Positions 16,304-25,399 of a DNA stretch of 64,000 nucleotides are shown here, in pieces; the first letter of the stretch is position 1; every line of letters starts with the position of its first letter. Made by a program: the position numbers and the translations under genes. The notes beneath the pieces are model-generated. The model was given only the letters and a program-made list of their open reading frames with translations. It did not search any database and was not told the DNA's origin. This DNA is from a bacterium. GTDB lineage: Bacteria; Bacillota; Clostridia; Oscillospirales; Ruminococcaceae. The stretch spans positions 28,415-92,414 of the forward strand of contig SFVK01000005.1 in the NCBI GenBank assembly GCA_004561545.1, in the 5' to 3' direction.

Positions 16304-16358
16304 TACAAGTTTGTGACATTCGGCTGCTACGATGGGAGAAAACAGGAGGGTTGCCGGA

Positions 16359-17012
16359 ATGAATCAGATTCTGGTTGTGGAGGACGAGGAGACCATCTCC
16401 CGCCTGATCTGCGCCAGCCTGCGCCGTGCGGGATACCACTGCACGGCGGCGTACGACGGCGCGGCGGCGGCGGACCTCATCGAGAAGCGGGACTTTGACC
16501 TGGCGCTGCTGGACATCATGCTGCCCGGCCTGGACGGGTATGACCTGCTGGACTATCTGCGGCCCATGGGGGTGCCGGTCATCTTTCTGACCGCGAAGGG
16601 TTCCACAAAGGATCGGGTGAAGGGGCTGCGGCTGGGCGCCGACGACTACATTGTCAAGCCCTTTGAGATTGACGAGCTGATGGCCCGGGTGGAGGCGGTG
16701 CTGCGCCGCACCGGCCGGGGCGGGCAGACGCTGTCCGCCTTTGACGTGACCATGGATGTGGTGGCCCGCACCGTGAAGCAGAACGACCGGTTCATCGAGC
16801 TGACCCCCCGGGAATTTTCGCTGCTGGAACAGCTCATGCGCAACCGGGGCGCGGCGCTCTACCGGGATGTGCTCTACGAGCGGGTGTGGGGCGGCGAGCT
16901 GCTGGACAGCCGCACGCTGGACCTGCACATCCAGCGCCTGCGCAAAAAGCTCAACTGGGGCGACAAGATCGAGACCGTTTACCGTGTGGGATACCGCCTG
17001 AAGGCGGAGTGA
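16359..17012 (+). CDS. OmpR/PhoB-family response regulator
   Basis: 217 residues. The receiver domain (1-115) has acidic residues VVEDEE, phospho-acceptor Asp in LALLDIMLPGLDGYD (about residue 50), a conserved Thr/Lys pair in IFLTAKG, and KPFEIDEL. The winged-helix DNA-binding domain (about 125-217) includes ELTPREFSLLEQLMRN and TLDLHIQRLRKKL, ending in YRVGYRL. The ATG at 16359 has AGGAGGG eight bases upstream. The cognate kinase gene follows after 16 bases. Confidence 0.96.
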   Translation: MNQILVVEDEETISRLICASLRRAGYHCTAAYDGAAAADLIEKRDFDLALLDIMLPGLDGYDLLDYLRPMGVPVIFLTAKGSTKDRVKGLRLGADDYIVKPFEIDELMARVEAVLRRTGRGGQTLSAFDVTMDVVARTVKQNDRFIELTPREFSLLEQLMRNRGAALYRDVLYERVWGGELLDSRTLDLHIQRLRKKLNWGDKIETVYRVGYRLKAE

Positions 17013-17028
17013 CGGAAGGAAAAACGCC

Positions 17029-18417
17029 ATGAAATTCTCCCAGAAAATTGTCTGCATGATGCTGCTGGTGCTGGCGGCCTTCTTTTCCATCGGCGGCTAT
17101 GTGCTGGTGGACGGCAGCTTCCGGGACCGGATGAACAACGCCGCGCAGCAGGAACAGAGGATTCACGCCATGCTCTGCGGCGTGGTGGAGGACCGCTATC
17201 TGGACGCCAGCGGCCAGGGCGAGGAGACCGGCACCGCCTTCTGGGCCGGCGCCCGGCTGCAGGAGCAGGCGTGCAGCTTCCGCCTGACGCGCAGCGGGGA
17301 GCTGCTGTGCACCGGCGGCGACGCCATGCCCGAAGCCGCCGCCCTCGCCGCGCTGGGGGACGGCCAGAGCCTTGTGACCCGGCTGGACGGCAGGGTGCTG
17401 CGCTGCTACCACAGCGAGCTTTTGGGCGGTATGACGCTGGATTCCGCCTTTGATGTGACCCAGATCTTCACCGAGCGGGAGCAGAGTTTGAACCGTTTCC
17501 TGGTGCTGGAAGCCGCCGTGCTGCTGGCCGCCGCCGTGGTGGTCTGGTTCCTCAGCTGCCGCCTGACCCGGCCCCTGGCCGATCTGACCGCTGCCAGCGA
17601 GCGCATTGCGGCGGGGGATTACGCCCTGCGCACCAACGTCCGCACCGGGGACGAGATCGGGGTGCTCAGCGACGGGTTTGACCGCATGGCCGCCGCCGTG
17701 CAGGACAAGGTGGCCGCGCTGGAGCTTTCGGTTCAGCAGCGGGATGATTTTGTGGGGGCCTTCACCCATGAGCTCAAAACCCCCATGACCGGCATCATCG
17801 GCTACGCCGACCTACTGCGCACCATGCAGCCCGACCCCCTGGAGCAGCGGGAGGCCGCAGGGGCCATCTTCCACGAGGCCCGGCGGCTGGAATCGCTGAG
17901 CGGTAAGCTGCTGCAGCTCATGGGCCTGGACGAGAGCGCCGTCGCGCTGGCGCCGGTGGAGCTGGACCGGGTGCTGGCCGGGGCCATCGGGGCCGCCCGG
18001 CCCGCTCTGGACGGCCGCCGGGTGGACTGCCCGCTGTGCGGCGCGGTGGTTCTGGGGGACGCCGACCTGCTCACCGACCTGTTCCTCAACCTGCTCACCA
18101 ATGCCGCCAAGGCCAGCGGCCCCGACCAGGGCATTGCCATCCGCACCGCGCCGGCGGACGGAAACCGGCTGGCCGTCACGGTCAAGGACCACGGCCGGGG
18201 CATCCCCGCCGATCAGCTGGACCGGGTCACCGAGCCCTTTTACATGGTGGACAAATCCCGCGCCCGCCGCCAGGGCGGCAGCGGCCTGGGGCTGGCGCTC
18301 TGCGGCAAAATCGCCGCGGCCCACGGCGGCACCCTGACGCTGGCCAGCACCGAGGGCGAGGGCACCGCCGTCACCGTCACACTGGCGCTGGCGCCCCAAA
18401 AGGAGGAACAGCCGTGA
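17029..18417 (+). CDS. Sensor histidine kinase
   Basis: 462-residue membrane kinase. First transmembrane helix about 7-29, external sensor region about 30-155, second helix about 157-178 (LEAAVLLAAAVVVWFLSC), HAMP about 178-230 (RLTRPLADLTAASERIAAGDY). The phospho-acceptor histidine is in FTHELKTPMTGIIGY (about 247). N box is NLLTNAAKAS, G1 DHGRGIP, and G2 GGSGLGLALC. Its last four bases overlap the start of the next gene, so kinase, regulator and that exported protein form one unit. The signal sensed is unknown. Confidence 0.96.
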   Translation: MKFSQKIVCMMLLVLAAFFSIGGYVLVDGSFRDRMNNAAQQEQRIHAMLCGVVEDRYLDASGQGEETGTAFWAGARLQEQACSFRLTRSGELLCTGGDAMPEAAALAALGDGQSLVTRLDGRVLRCYHSELLGGMTLDSAFDVTQIFTEREQSLNRFLVLEAAVLLAAAVVVWFLSCRLTRPLADLTAASERIAAGDYALRTNVRTGDEIGVLSDGFDRMAAAVQDKVAALELSVQQRDDFVGAFTHELKTPMTGIIGYADLLRTMQPDPLEQREAAGAIFHEARRLESLSGKLLQLMGLDESAVALAPVELDRVLAGAIGAARPALDGRRVDCPLCGAVVLGDADLLTDLFLNLLTNAAKASGPDQGIAIRTAPADGNRLAVTVKDHGRGIPADQLDRVTEPFYMVDKSRARRQGGSGLGLALCGKIAAAHGGTLTLASTEGEGTAVTVTLALAPQKEEQP

Positions 18418-20585
18418 AAACCACAAAGCGGGGAAAATGCCTGATTGCCCTGTGTGCCGCCGCCGTGCTGGTGCTGGCCTGCCTGCCCGTGGCGCTGCTG
18501 CGCGCCGGTGACCAGGAGCTGTTTGGCCGGGCCGGGGCGGTGGAACAGCCCTACGCCTCCCGCCAGACGGATCTGGAGGATTTTCTTTTGCTGCGCCAGC
18601 TCCGGGACCGTACCAAAGGCTGGGAAACCGAAACCTACGGGAACCTGAACCTCACAAGGAATGACCAGGGCGTTTATGCCGGAAGTTCCTCCTGGGGCAG
18701 AAACAACGAGGCCGGTTCCTCCCTGACCCGGTCGGTGATCAACCTGTTGGGGGAGATGAACGCCAGCGGCGTTCTGCCCGACGAGTGGTACCACATTGCG
18801 GTGGACGACATCGCGTTGTATGACTCCCGGACGTATTATACGACCGACTCCCTGGGGCTGATCACGGTGAACCGGTATCCCCACGCGGCCTTTAGTTACG
18901 CAGACGACAATTACTATGAGCTTCCCGAGATGAGCCTGGTCATGGACCCCCAGACCGAAAAACTGCTCTCGCTGTACATTGTGGGGCCAGAACCGTCGGA
19001 GCAGAGCGGGGACGGCGAGGCCGCCGCACAGGACCAGCCCGTGCTGACCGGGGAGGATGCGCAGGCCGCCGCAGAGCCGCCGTTGGACCCCCCGGAGGCC
19101 GCCCGCCGCTGGGTGACCTGGGAGGGGCTGGACGATCTGGGCGACTGGGCCGACCCGGTGGGCACCGGCTATGAGGGCCAGGGCCTGTACAGCGCCCGGG
19201 GCCAGACCCTGATCACCTGCTCCTCCGCGGTGGCCGGGAACTGGGACGCATACAGGGGGCGCCCCTATTACCGGATGGACCTGACCTGGATGCCCTGCTT
19301 TGAGATGCCGGAAAATCTGGCGGCGGACAACACCATCGGCGCACTGCCCGACACCCTGCCGGCCTGCGACGGCGACGGCGAGGGCTGCTACTATATCGAG
19401 AACCGGTTTGACCCGAACAGCGACGGGGTGGTGAACCAGGCGTACAGTGTGTTGATGCGGGTGGACTATGCCACCGCCACCGCCGCGCCCTACTGCACGG
19501 TGCCGGGCTGCACCCACAGTGACCCCGACTGCCCGGCGTGGATGCCCCAAAACTGGACCGAGGTCTGCGTCATCGACGGCCGGGTGCTGGTGGCTGTCTC
19601 GGGGTCGAACCAGAGCAGCCTGACGGTACCGATGGTGGACGCCATGGATGGCGAGGAGATCATCGGCCGCTATCTGGCCGAGCAGAGCGGCGTGCCCTAT
19701 GAGCTGTACAGCGAGGCGCTGCCGGAATACACCGAGCTGGATGTCAAGCTGGCCCGCCTGTGGTTCCTGGCCATGACGCGGGGCAGCCGGGTGCTGACCA
19801 CCGACGGCCAAACGGTGACCACCGTAGCGGAGTTCCCCCAAAACGAGATGTACGACCAGCTGTTCACCGACGGGACCTGCCTGTATACCCATCTGAGCGG
19901 CCGAAGGGAGGACTGGAACCGGTGGGTCCAGATAAACCCCGCCGACGGAAGCTGCCAAAGCTGCCGCATTCCCGAAACGTGCGCCATTTACGGGAGCTAC
20001 GGCGGCCGGCTGATCCTGAGGCCCCAACGGGACATCAATACGATGAACCGCACCGATGCCCCCCAGGAGAGGGTCTGGCTCACCATTGAACTGTATGACC
20101 CCGTCACCGGCCAGTCCCGGGAGCTGCTGCGCTACCCGCAAGACAGAGCCATCGAAGGCGCTTACAGCGCAGTCACACGGGCGGACAATCAACTGCTGAT
20201 GGAATACCGGGGTCCCGACGGGAACAACGGATATGTCATGATGAACCTGGACAGCGGCGAAAAGCAGGACGTCACCCGGTCCCTTTTGGGCCTTACCATG
20301 GAAGACTACGCAAGCTGGTGGATGACAAAGATCGGGGGAACCTGGGTCCAGTTCTGCGGCTGGAACGCCGCCGGAACCGTCGCGAAGGACAACCGTCTGG
20401 TAGATTTGGCCACCGGGCAGATCATAGATCTGACGGCGCCTGACGGGATCACCCCCATCCTAGTCGAAAGTCTGGCGCCGGACGGGCAGATGCTGATAAA
20501 CTTCTACAAAAATAACAATTATGTGCGCGCCGTGGCCCCGGTGGAGGATGTCACCCGGTATACCGAGGTGGAACTCCTGGACTGA
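18414..20585 (+). CDS. Large exported protein of unknown function, co-encoded with the two-component system
   Basis: 723 residues, GTG start at 18414 within the kinase stop (GTGA overlap) and AAGGAGG upstream. The basic N-terminus MKTTKRGKCLIALCAAA leads into a hydrophobic stretch ending LVLACLPVALL. This may be a lipoprotein signal (Cys after LVLA, an imperfect lipobox) or an uncleaved anchor. The rest looks extracellular, with an acidic low-complexity stretch (about 185-225) and repeated beta-rich segments in the C-terminal half, perhaps a propeller (inference). A compact motif CTVPGCTHSDPDC near residues 360-372 has three cysteines and a histidine. I do not recognise the family. Coupled translation with the kinase suggests a sensory or output partner. 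Confidence 0.8.
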   Translation: MKTTKRGKCLIALCAAAVLVLACLPVALLRAGDQELFGRAGAVEQPYASRQTDLEDFLLLRQLRDRTKGWETETYGNLNLTRNDQGVYAGSSSWGRNNEAGSSLTRSVINLLGEMNASGVLPDEWYHIAVDDIALYDSRTYYTTDSLGLITVNRYPHAAFSYADDNYYELPEMSLVMDPQTEKLLSLYIVGPEPSEQSGDGEAAAQDQPVLTGEDAQAAAEPPLDPPEAARRWVTWEGLDDLGDWADPVGTGYEGQGLYSARGQTLITCSSAVAGNWDAYRGRPYYRMDLTWMPCFEMPENLAADNTIGALPDTLPACDGDGEGCYYIENRFDPNSDGVVNQAYSVLMRVDYATATAAPYCTVPGCTHSDPDCPAWMPQNWTEVCVIDGRVLVAVSGSNQSSLTVPMVDAMDGEEIIGRYLAEQSGVPYELYSEALPEYTELDVKLARLWFLAMTRGSRVLTTDGQTVTTVAEFPQNEMYDQLFTDGTCLYTHLSGRREDWNRWVQINPADGSCQSCRIPETCAIYGSYGGRLILRPQRDINTMNRTDAPQERVWLTIELYDPVTGQSRELLRYPQDRAIEGAYSAVTRADNQLLMEYRGPDGNNGYVMMNLDSGEKQDVTRSLLGLTMEDYASWWMTKIGGTWVQFCGWNAAGTVAKDNRLVDLATGQIIDLTAPDGITPILVESLAPDGQMLINFYKNNNYVRAVAPVEDVTRYTEVELLD

Positions 20586-20753
20586 GTCCCCGTCCGCCCC
20601 GGAACGCGGCGTGTTCCCCGCTACCGCAAAAAGAGACCTCTCCATCCCCCGCCGCAACGCCCGCTGTTGCGGGCCGGGAAGCCCCCCGCCGCGCCCTTTG
20701 CCCGGCGCGCCTTGCGCGCCGGGCGGACAAAAAGTACGCCCCGCCAACAACAA
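20586..20753. repeat. Hairpin-rich convergent spacer
   Basis: No gene is seen. Short palindromes include GGAAC/GTTCC (about 20601-20617), GCCCGC-TGTT-GCGGGC (about 20661-20676) and a strong 11-bp stem GCCCGGCGCGC-CTT-GCGCGCCGGGC at 20700-20724. The sequence that follows, ACAAAAAGTACGCCCCG (from 20727), resembles ACAAAAGAGTAACGCCCCG, which follows the last hairpin of the array near 9073. Confidence 0.6.
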
Positions 20754-20783
20754 ACCGCCCCCGCACAACAGTGCGGGGGCGGT
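20754..20783 (-). terminator. Terminator between the convergent exported-protein gene and nifJ
   Basis: Perfect 13-bp stem ACCGCCCCCGCAC (20754-20766) / GTGCGGGGGCGGT (20771-20783) with a 4-base loop. On the minus strand it is followed by TTGTTGTTGG, a T-rich run, so it mainly serves nifJ; it may also stop plus-strand transcription. Confidence 0.8.
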
Positions 20784-20833
20784 CTTACATTTCAGGCATT
20801 TCGGGAACGCTCAGGCGGCGTGCCGCAAAACCA

Positions 20834-23800
20834 TTACTTGTACAGCTCGACCAGCTTGGTCAGGTGCTCGTAACGGTCCTCGGCGGCCTTCTGGTTCTTC
20901 TCGAACAGCTCCTTGGCGCGATCCGGGAAGGCGCGGCTCAGGCGGCTGTAACGGGTCTCGTTGGCCAGGAAGTCCTGATACTTCTCCATGTTGCCAGCCT
21001 TGGAGGTCAGGGTGAAGGGATTCTTGCCCTCGGCCTTCAGAGCGGGGTTGAAGGTGAACAGGTTCCAGTAGCCAGCCTCGACGGCCTTCTTCATCTCGTT
21101 CTGGCAGTTGGTCATGCCGCCCTTGACACCATGCAGCTCGCAGGGCGCGTAGCCGATGATGATGGAGGGGCCGGGATAAGCCTCGGCCTCGGCAATGGCC
21201 TTGACGGCCTGGGCCATGTTGGCGCCCAGAGCGATCTGAGCAACGTAGATGTAGCCGTAGGTCATGCAGATCTCGGCCAGGCTCTTCTTGCTGATCTCCT
21301 TGCCGGCAGCAGCGAACTGGCAGACCTCGCCGATGTTGGAGGCCTTGGAAGCCTGTCCGCCGGTGTTGGAGTACATCTCGGTGTCGAAGACCATCACGTT
21401 GACGTCACGGCCGGCAGCCAGGACGTGATCCAGTCCGCCGTAGCCGATGTCGTAGGCCCAGCCGTCGCCGCCGAAGATCCAGAAGCTCTTCTTGGCCAGG
21501 AACTGCTTGTCCTTCAGGATCTCCTTGGAGGCGTCGCAGCCGCAGGCTTCCAGCGCAGCGATCAGGTCCTTGGCGGGCTGGTCGTTGGCCTTGGTGTTGT
21601 TCTTGGTCTCCAGGTACTTGTCGATGACCGCATCCAGCTCGGCGTTGTTGCCCTTCAGGGCCTCAACCTTGGCGATCAGGTTCTCACGAACGGTCTCGTA
21701 GCCGATCTGCATGCCCAGGCCGTGCTCGGCGTTGTCCTCGAACAGGGAGTTGATCCAGGCGGGGCCATGGCCGGACTCCTTGTTGGTGGTGTAGGGGCTG
21801 ATGGAAGCGGTGCCGCCCCAGATGGAGGAGCAGCCGGTGGCGTTGGAGATGAACATCTTCTCGCCAAACAGCTGGGTGATCAGGCGGGCATAGGAGGTCT
21901 CGGCACAGCCGGCGCAGGAGCCGGAGAACTCAAGCAGCGGCTGGTTGAACTGAGAACCCTTGACGGAAACTTCGGAAACCACGCCGGGGATGTTGTCCTT
22001 CTTGCGGATGTTCTCGACACAGTAGTCGAACGCAGCCTGCTGCTCGCTCTGGGAGGCCTGGGGCTTCATCTCGATGGCCTTGGTCGGGCAGACGGTGACA
22101 CACTCGCCGCAGCCCATGCAGTCCAGAGGAGACACCGCCATGGTGTACTTGTACTCGCTGGCCTTGGGCTTGGTGTCCGCCAGCTTGGTGGAAGCGGGCG
22201 CAGCGGCAGCCTCGTCGGCGGTCAGGCAGAAGGGACGGATGGTGGCATGAGAGCACACAAAGGCGCACTGGTTGCACTGAATGCACTTGCTGGGGTCCCA
22301 CTCGGGAACCATGACAGCGGTACCGCGCTTCTCGTAGGCGGAAGCGCCCTGCTCCCACTCGCCGTTGGCGTTGGCGGCAAAGGCGGAAACCGGCAGGCTG
22401 TCGCCGTCCATACGGGCGATGGGCTCCATGACCTCGCGGATCTGCTTGACCAGCGGGGCGGGACCCTTCAGCTCCTTGGCGGGGGCGTCGGGAGCGGGGT
22501 TGGACCAGGAAGCGGGAACCTCGACCTTATGCACAGCCTCCAGGCCGGCGTCGATGGCCTTCCAGTTCATCTGGACAACGGCGTCACCCTTCTTGCCGTA
22601 GCTCTTCTTGGCGGCTTCCTTCATGTAGCCGACGGCCTCGTCGATGGGCATGACGTCAGCCAGCTTGAAGAAGGCGGACTGCAGGATGGTGTTGGTGCGC
22701 TTGCCCATGCCGATTTCGATGGCCTTGTCGATGGCGTTGATGGTGTACAGCTGAATGTTGTTGTCAGCGATGTACTTCTTGTCAGCGGCGTTCAGGTGCT
22801 GATCCAGCTCCTCGTCGGTCCACTGGCAGTTGATCATGAAGACGCCGCCGGGCTTGACGTCCTGGACCATCTTCATGCCCATGTGCAGGTAAGCGGGGTT
22901 GTGGCAGGCAACAAAGTCAGCCTGGTTGATGTAGTAGGGGCTGCGAATGGGCTTGTCGCCGAAACGCAGATGGCTGATGGTCACACCGCCGGTCTTCTTG
23001 GAGTCATACTGGAAGTACGCCTGAATGTACTTGTCGGTATGGTCGCCGATGATCTTGGTGGAGTTCTTGTTGGCGCCGACGGTGCCGTCACCGCCCAGAC
23101 CCCAGAACTTGCACTCCTTGGTGCCGGGGGCGGAGGTGATGGGCGCGGGCTTGACCTCGGGCAGGCTCAGGTTGGTCACGTCATCGGTGATGCCGATGGT
23201 GAACCGGGGCTTGGGATCGTCCTTGGCCAGCTCGGTGTACACAGCAAAGACGCTGGACGGCGGGGTGTCCTTGGAGCCCAGGCCGTAGCGGCCGCCGGTC
23301 AGCACGATGTCGTTGAGGCCGGCCTCACGCAGGGTGGCGGCGACATCCAGGTACAAAGGCTCGCCCAGGGAGCCGGGCTCCTTGGTGCGGTCCAGAACGG
23401 CGATCTTCTTGGTGGTCTTGGGCAGGACCTTCAGCAGGGCGCTGGAGACCCAGGGACGGTACAGACGGACCAGGATCAGGCCGACCTTCTCGCCCTTGGC
23501 GGTCAGGTAGTCAACAACTTCCTCGGCCACGTCGCAGATGGAGCCCATCGCGATGATGACGCGCTCGGCATCGGGAGCGCCGTAGAAGTTGAACAGGTCG
23601 TAGTTGGTGCCCAGCTTTTCGTTGATCTTGGCCATGTACTTCTCGACCACGGCGGGCAGAGCGTCATAGGCGGAGTTGCAGGCCTCACGATGCTGGAAGA
23701 AGACGTCGCCGTTCTCGTGGGAACCGCGCATCTTGGGATGCTCAGGATTCAGTGCCTCGGCGCGGAACTTCTCCACAGCCTCCATGTTGCACATTTCCTT

Positions 23801-24373
23801 CAGATCCTCGTAATCCCACTTTTCGATCTTCTGGATCTCGTGGGAGGTACGGAAGCCGTCAAAGAAGTTGACAAAGGGAACGCGGCCCTCGATGGCAGAC
23901 AGGTGAGCGACAGGGCTCAGATCCATGACTTCCTGGGGGTTGGACTCGGCCAGCATGGCAAAGCCGGTCTGGCGGGTGGCGTAAACGTCGCTGTGGTCGC
24001 CGAAGATGTTCAGGGACTGGGTGGCGACGGTACGGGCAGACACGTCAAAGACGCAGGGCAGCTGCTCGGCGGCGATCTTGTACATATTGGGGATCATCAG
24101 CAGCAGGCCCTGGGAAGCGGTGAAGGTGGTTGTGATGGCGCCCGTGCCCAGGGAGCCGTGGACGGCGCCGGCGGCGCCAGCCTCGGACTCCATCTCAACG
24201 ACCTTGACCTGGTTCCCGAAAATGTTCTTCCGGCCGGCGGCGCTCCACTGGTCAACAGTGTCGGCCATCGGGCTGGAGGGCGTAATCGGGTAGATGGCAG
24301 CCACATCGGTAAACGCATAAGCAACATGCGCAGCCGCGGTATTGCCATCCATGGACTGTTTTGCTCTTGGCAT
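20834..24373 (-). CDS. nifJ: Pyruvate:ferredoxin (flavodoxin) oxidoreductase
   Basis: Single-chain PFOR of 1179 residues, the usual length. It oxidises pyruvate with CoA to acetyl-CoA and CO2 and reduces ferredoxin. The N-terminal domain has YPITPSSPMAD, and there is a CoA/transketolase-like domain II. The two-cluster ferredoxin domain (about 690-760) is CIQCNQCAFVC and CMGCGECVTVCP. The TPP domain has the proximal-cluster cysteines GSCAGCAETSY and the binding motif FGGDGWAYDIGYGGLDHV. The ATG at 24373 has GGAGGAAGAAAA upstream. Codon use is strongly biased, fitting high expression. The ferredoxin at 57946 is a candidate acceptor. Confidence 0.98.
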   Translation of the reverse strand: MPRAKQSMDGNTAAAHVAYAFTDVAAIYPITPSSPMADTVDQWSAAGRKNIFGNQVKVVEMESEAGAAGAVHGSLGTGAITTTFTASQGLLLMIPNMYKIAAEQLPCVFDVSARTVATQSLNIFGDHSDVYATRQTGFAMLAESNPQEVMDLSPVAHLSAIEGRVPFVNFFDGFRTSHEIQKIEKWDYEDLKEMCNMEAVEKFRAEALNPEHPKMRGSHENGDVFFQHREACNSAYDALPAVVEKYMAKINEKLGTNYDLFNFYGAPDAERVIIAMGSICDVAEEVVDYLTAKGEKVGLILVRLYRPWVSSALLKVLPKTTKKIAVLDRTKEPGSLGEPLYLDVAATLREAGLNDIVLTGGRYGLGSKDTPPSSVFAVYTELAKDDPKPRFTIGITDDVTNLSLPEVKPAPITSAPGTKECKFWGLGGDGTVGANKNSTKIIGDHTDKYIQAYFQYDSKKTGGVTISHLRFGDKPIRSPYYINQADFVACHNPAYLHMGMKMVQDVKPGGVFMINCQWTDEELDQHLNAADKKYIADNNIQLYTINAIDKAIEIGMGKRTNTILQSAFFKLADVMPIDEAVGYMKEAAKKSYGKKGDAVVQMNWKAIDAGLEAVHKVEVPASWSNPAPDAPAKELKGPAPLVKQIREVMEPIARMDGDSLPVSAFAANANGEWEQGASAYEKRGTAVMVPEWDPSKCIQCNQCAFVCSHATIRPFCLTADEAAAAPASTKLADTKPKASEYKYTMAVSPLDCMGCGECVTVCPTKAIEMKPQASQSEQQAAFDYCVENIRKKDNIPGVVSEVSVKGSQFNQPLLEFSGSCAGCAETSYARLITQLFGEKMFISNATGCSSIWGGTASISPYTTNKESGHGPAWINSLFEDNAEHGLGMQIGYETVRENLIAKVEALKGNNAELDAVIDKYLETKNNTKANDQPAKDLIAALEACGCDASKEILKDKQFLAKKSFWIFGGDGWAYDIGYGGLDHVLAAGRDVNVMVFDTEMYSNTGGQASKASNIGEVCQFAAAGKEISKKSLAEICMTYGYIYVAQIALGANMAQAVKAIAEAEAYPGPSIIIGYAPCELHGVKGGMTNCQNEMKKAVEAGYWNLFTFNPALKAEGKNPFTLTSKAGNMEKYQDFLANETRYSRLSRAFPDRAKELFEKNQKAAEDRYEHLTKLVELYK

Positions 24374-24523
24374 TTTTCTTCCTCCGTTTACTGAGGGAGT
24401 GCCGGAGGGACACTCCCCTTTAAATTAGCACCTGCTCACCCGCACCGCGGGCTGCGGCGAGAGGCTTGCAGGCCGGTACCTTTTGCGGGGCACACGGTCC
24501 CCCTTAAAAAGGCACTCTTGCTT

Positions 24524-24567
24524 AAGCCTATTTTACCAAAAAAGGGTACCGATAGTAAAGCCTATTT
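24524..24567 (-). promoter_or_regulatory. nifJ promoter flanked by a direct repeat
   Basis: On the minus strand TTTACT (24559-24554), 18-base spacer, TAAAAT (24535-24530). The 10-mer AAATAGGCTT occurs twice, at 24567-24558 (overlapping the -35) and 24533-24524 (overlapping the -10), with a 34-bp period. It is a candidate operator pair. Confidence 0.55.
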
Positions 24568-24758
24568 GGTTAGAATGTTGCACAAAAATTTCCGTTTGTT
24601 GTGTGCAATTTGACCATTTTGCTCAAACGCGCCGCCCGTTCCCGATTTTGCGGGGCGTTTTTTGGGACTTTAGCACAGTTTTCCCGCCCTGTGCCGCACA
24701 AAATAGGGAACAATCCCCACAAAACGGGAAAGATTGTTCCATCATTTGGCATTGCGGC

Positions 24759-24787
24759 TTGACACCGGCTTTCCGGCGCTTTACAAT
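24759..24787 (+). promoter_or_regulatory. Promoter of the Nudix-GT10-TrmO genes
   Basis: Near-consensus TTGACA (24759-24764), 17-base spacer, TACAAT (24782-24787). Confidence 0.88.
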
Positions 24788-24852
24788 GGGAATCAGAACC
24801 ATCCGCGGCGCTGACTGCCGACAATTTAAATAAGGAAAAGGAGCTGCCCTGT

Positions 24853-25398
24853 ATGCCTCATACCGAAAAAACGCTGGAATCCCGGGAAATGTTCAATGGC
24901 CATGTGATCCGTGTCACGCTGGATAAGGTGGAGCTGGAAAACGGCGGGACCAGTATGCGGGAGATTGTACACCATCACGGCGGCGCCTGCGTGCTGGCCG
25001 TCACCGACGACGACAAGGTGTATCTGGTGCGCCAGTACCGCTACGCGCTGGAGGAGGAGCTGTGGGAGCTGCCCGCCGGCAAGCTGGAAGCCGGGGAGGA
25101 CCCCTTCGAGGCCGCCAAGCGGGAGCTGAGCGAGGAGTGCGGCGTCACCGCCGACCGGTTCCTCAACCTGGGCGTGCTCTATCCCACCGTGGGCTATGAC
25201 AGCGAAAAGATTTATATCTGGGCCGCCACCGGCCTGCACGCCGCCGCCCAGCACCTGGACGAGGGGGAGTTCCTGGACGTCACCCTCATGCCCTTTGAGG
25301 AGGTCCTGGACCTGGTGATGACCGACAAAATCCGGGACAGCAAGACGGTGGCCGCCGTGCTGAAATATGCCCTTCTGCGGCAAAAAGGGGAAGCCTGA
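24853..25398 (+). CDS. nudF: Nudix hydrolase, ADP-ribose pyrophosphatase-like
   Basis: 181 residues. The Nudix box (G-x5-E-x7-REUxEExGU) is complete in GKLEAGEDPFEAAKRELSEE followed by CGV at about residues 76-98. The preceding VYLVRQYRYALEEELWELPAG is typical of ADP-ribose pyrophosphatases, which split ADP-ribose to AMP and ribose 5-phosphate. The ATG at 24853 has AAAAGGAG upstream. The next gene begins two bases after its stop, so the three genes here are one unit, though no shared pathway is obvious. Confidence 0.9.
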   Translation: MPHTEKTLESREMFNGHVIRVTLDKVELENGGTSMREIVHHHGGACVLAVTDDDKVYLVRQYRYALEEELWELPAGKLEAGEDPFEAAKRELSEECGVTADRFLNLGVLYPTVGYDSEKIYIWAATGLHAAAQHLDEGEFLDVTLMPFEEVLDLVMTDKIRDSKTVAAVLKYALLRQKGEA

Positions 25399-25399
25399 G

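Larger units (their letters stand above)
24374..24852. other. Divergent regulatory spacer between nifJ and the Nudix gene
   Basis: No gene. It holds a promoter for each side plus a direct repeat around the nifJ promoter (separate entries), and a T-rich/GC-rich stretch (about 24640-24740) without a clear structure. The nifJ transcript would have a leader of roughly 150 bases. Confidence 0.7.

Noticed and set aside
16304..16358. A promoter for the two-component system
   Set aside because: A TACGAT can be seen but no -35 at a proper distance; read-through from the ABC genes is the simpler view.
20771..24394. Very long open frame (about 1200 codons) on the plus strand opposite nifJ
   Set aside because: It is the antisense shadow of a high-GC, codon-biased gene. 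The product is Gly/Val/Leu/His-rich with no family features, while the minus strand encodes a full PFOR.
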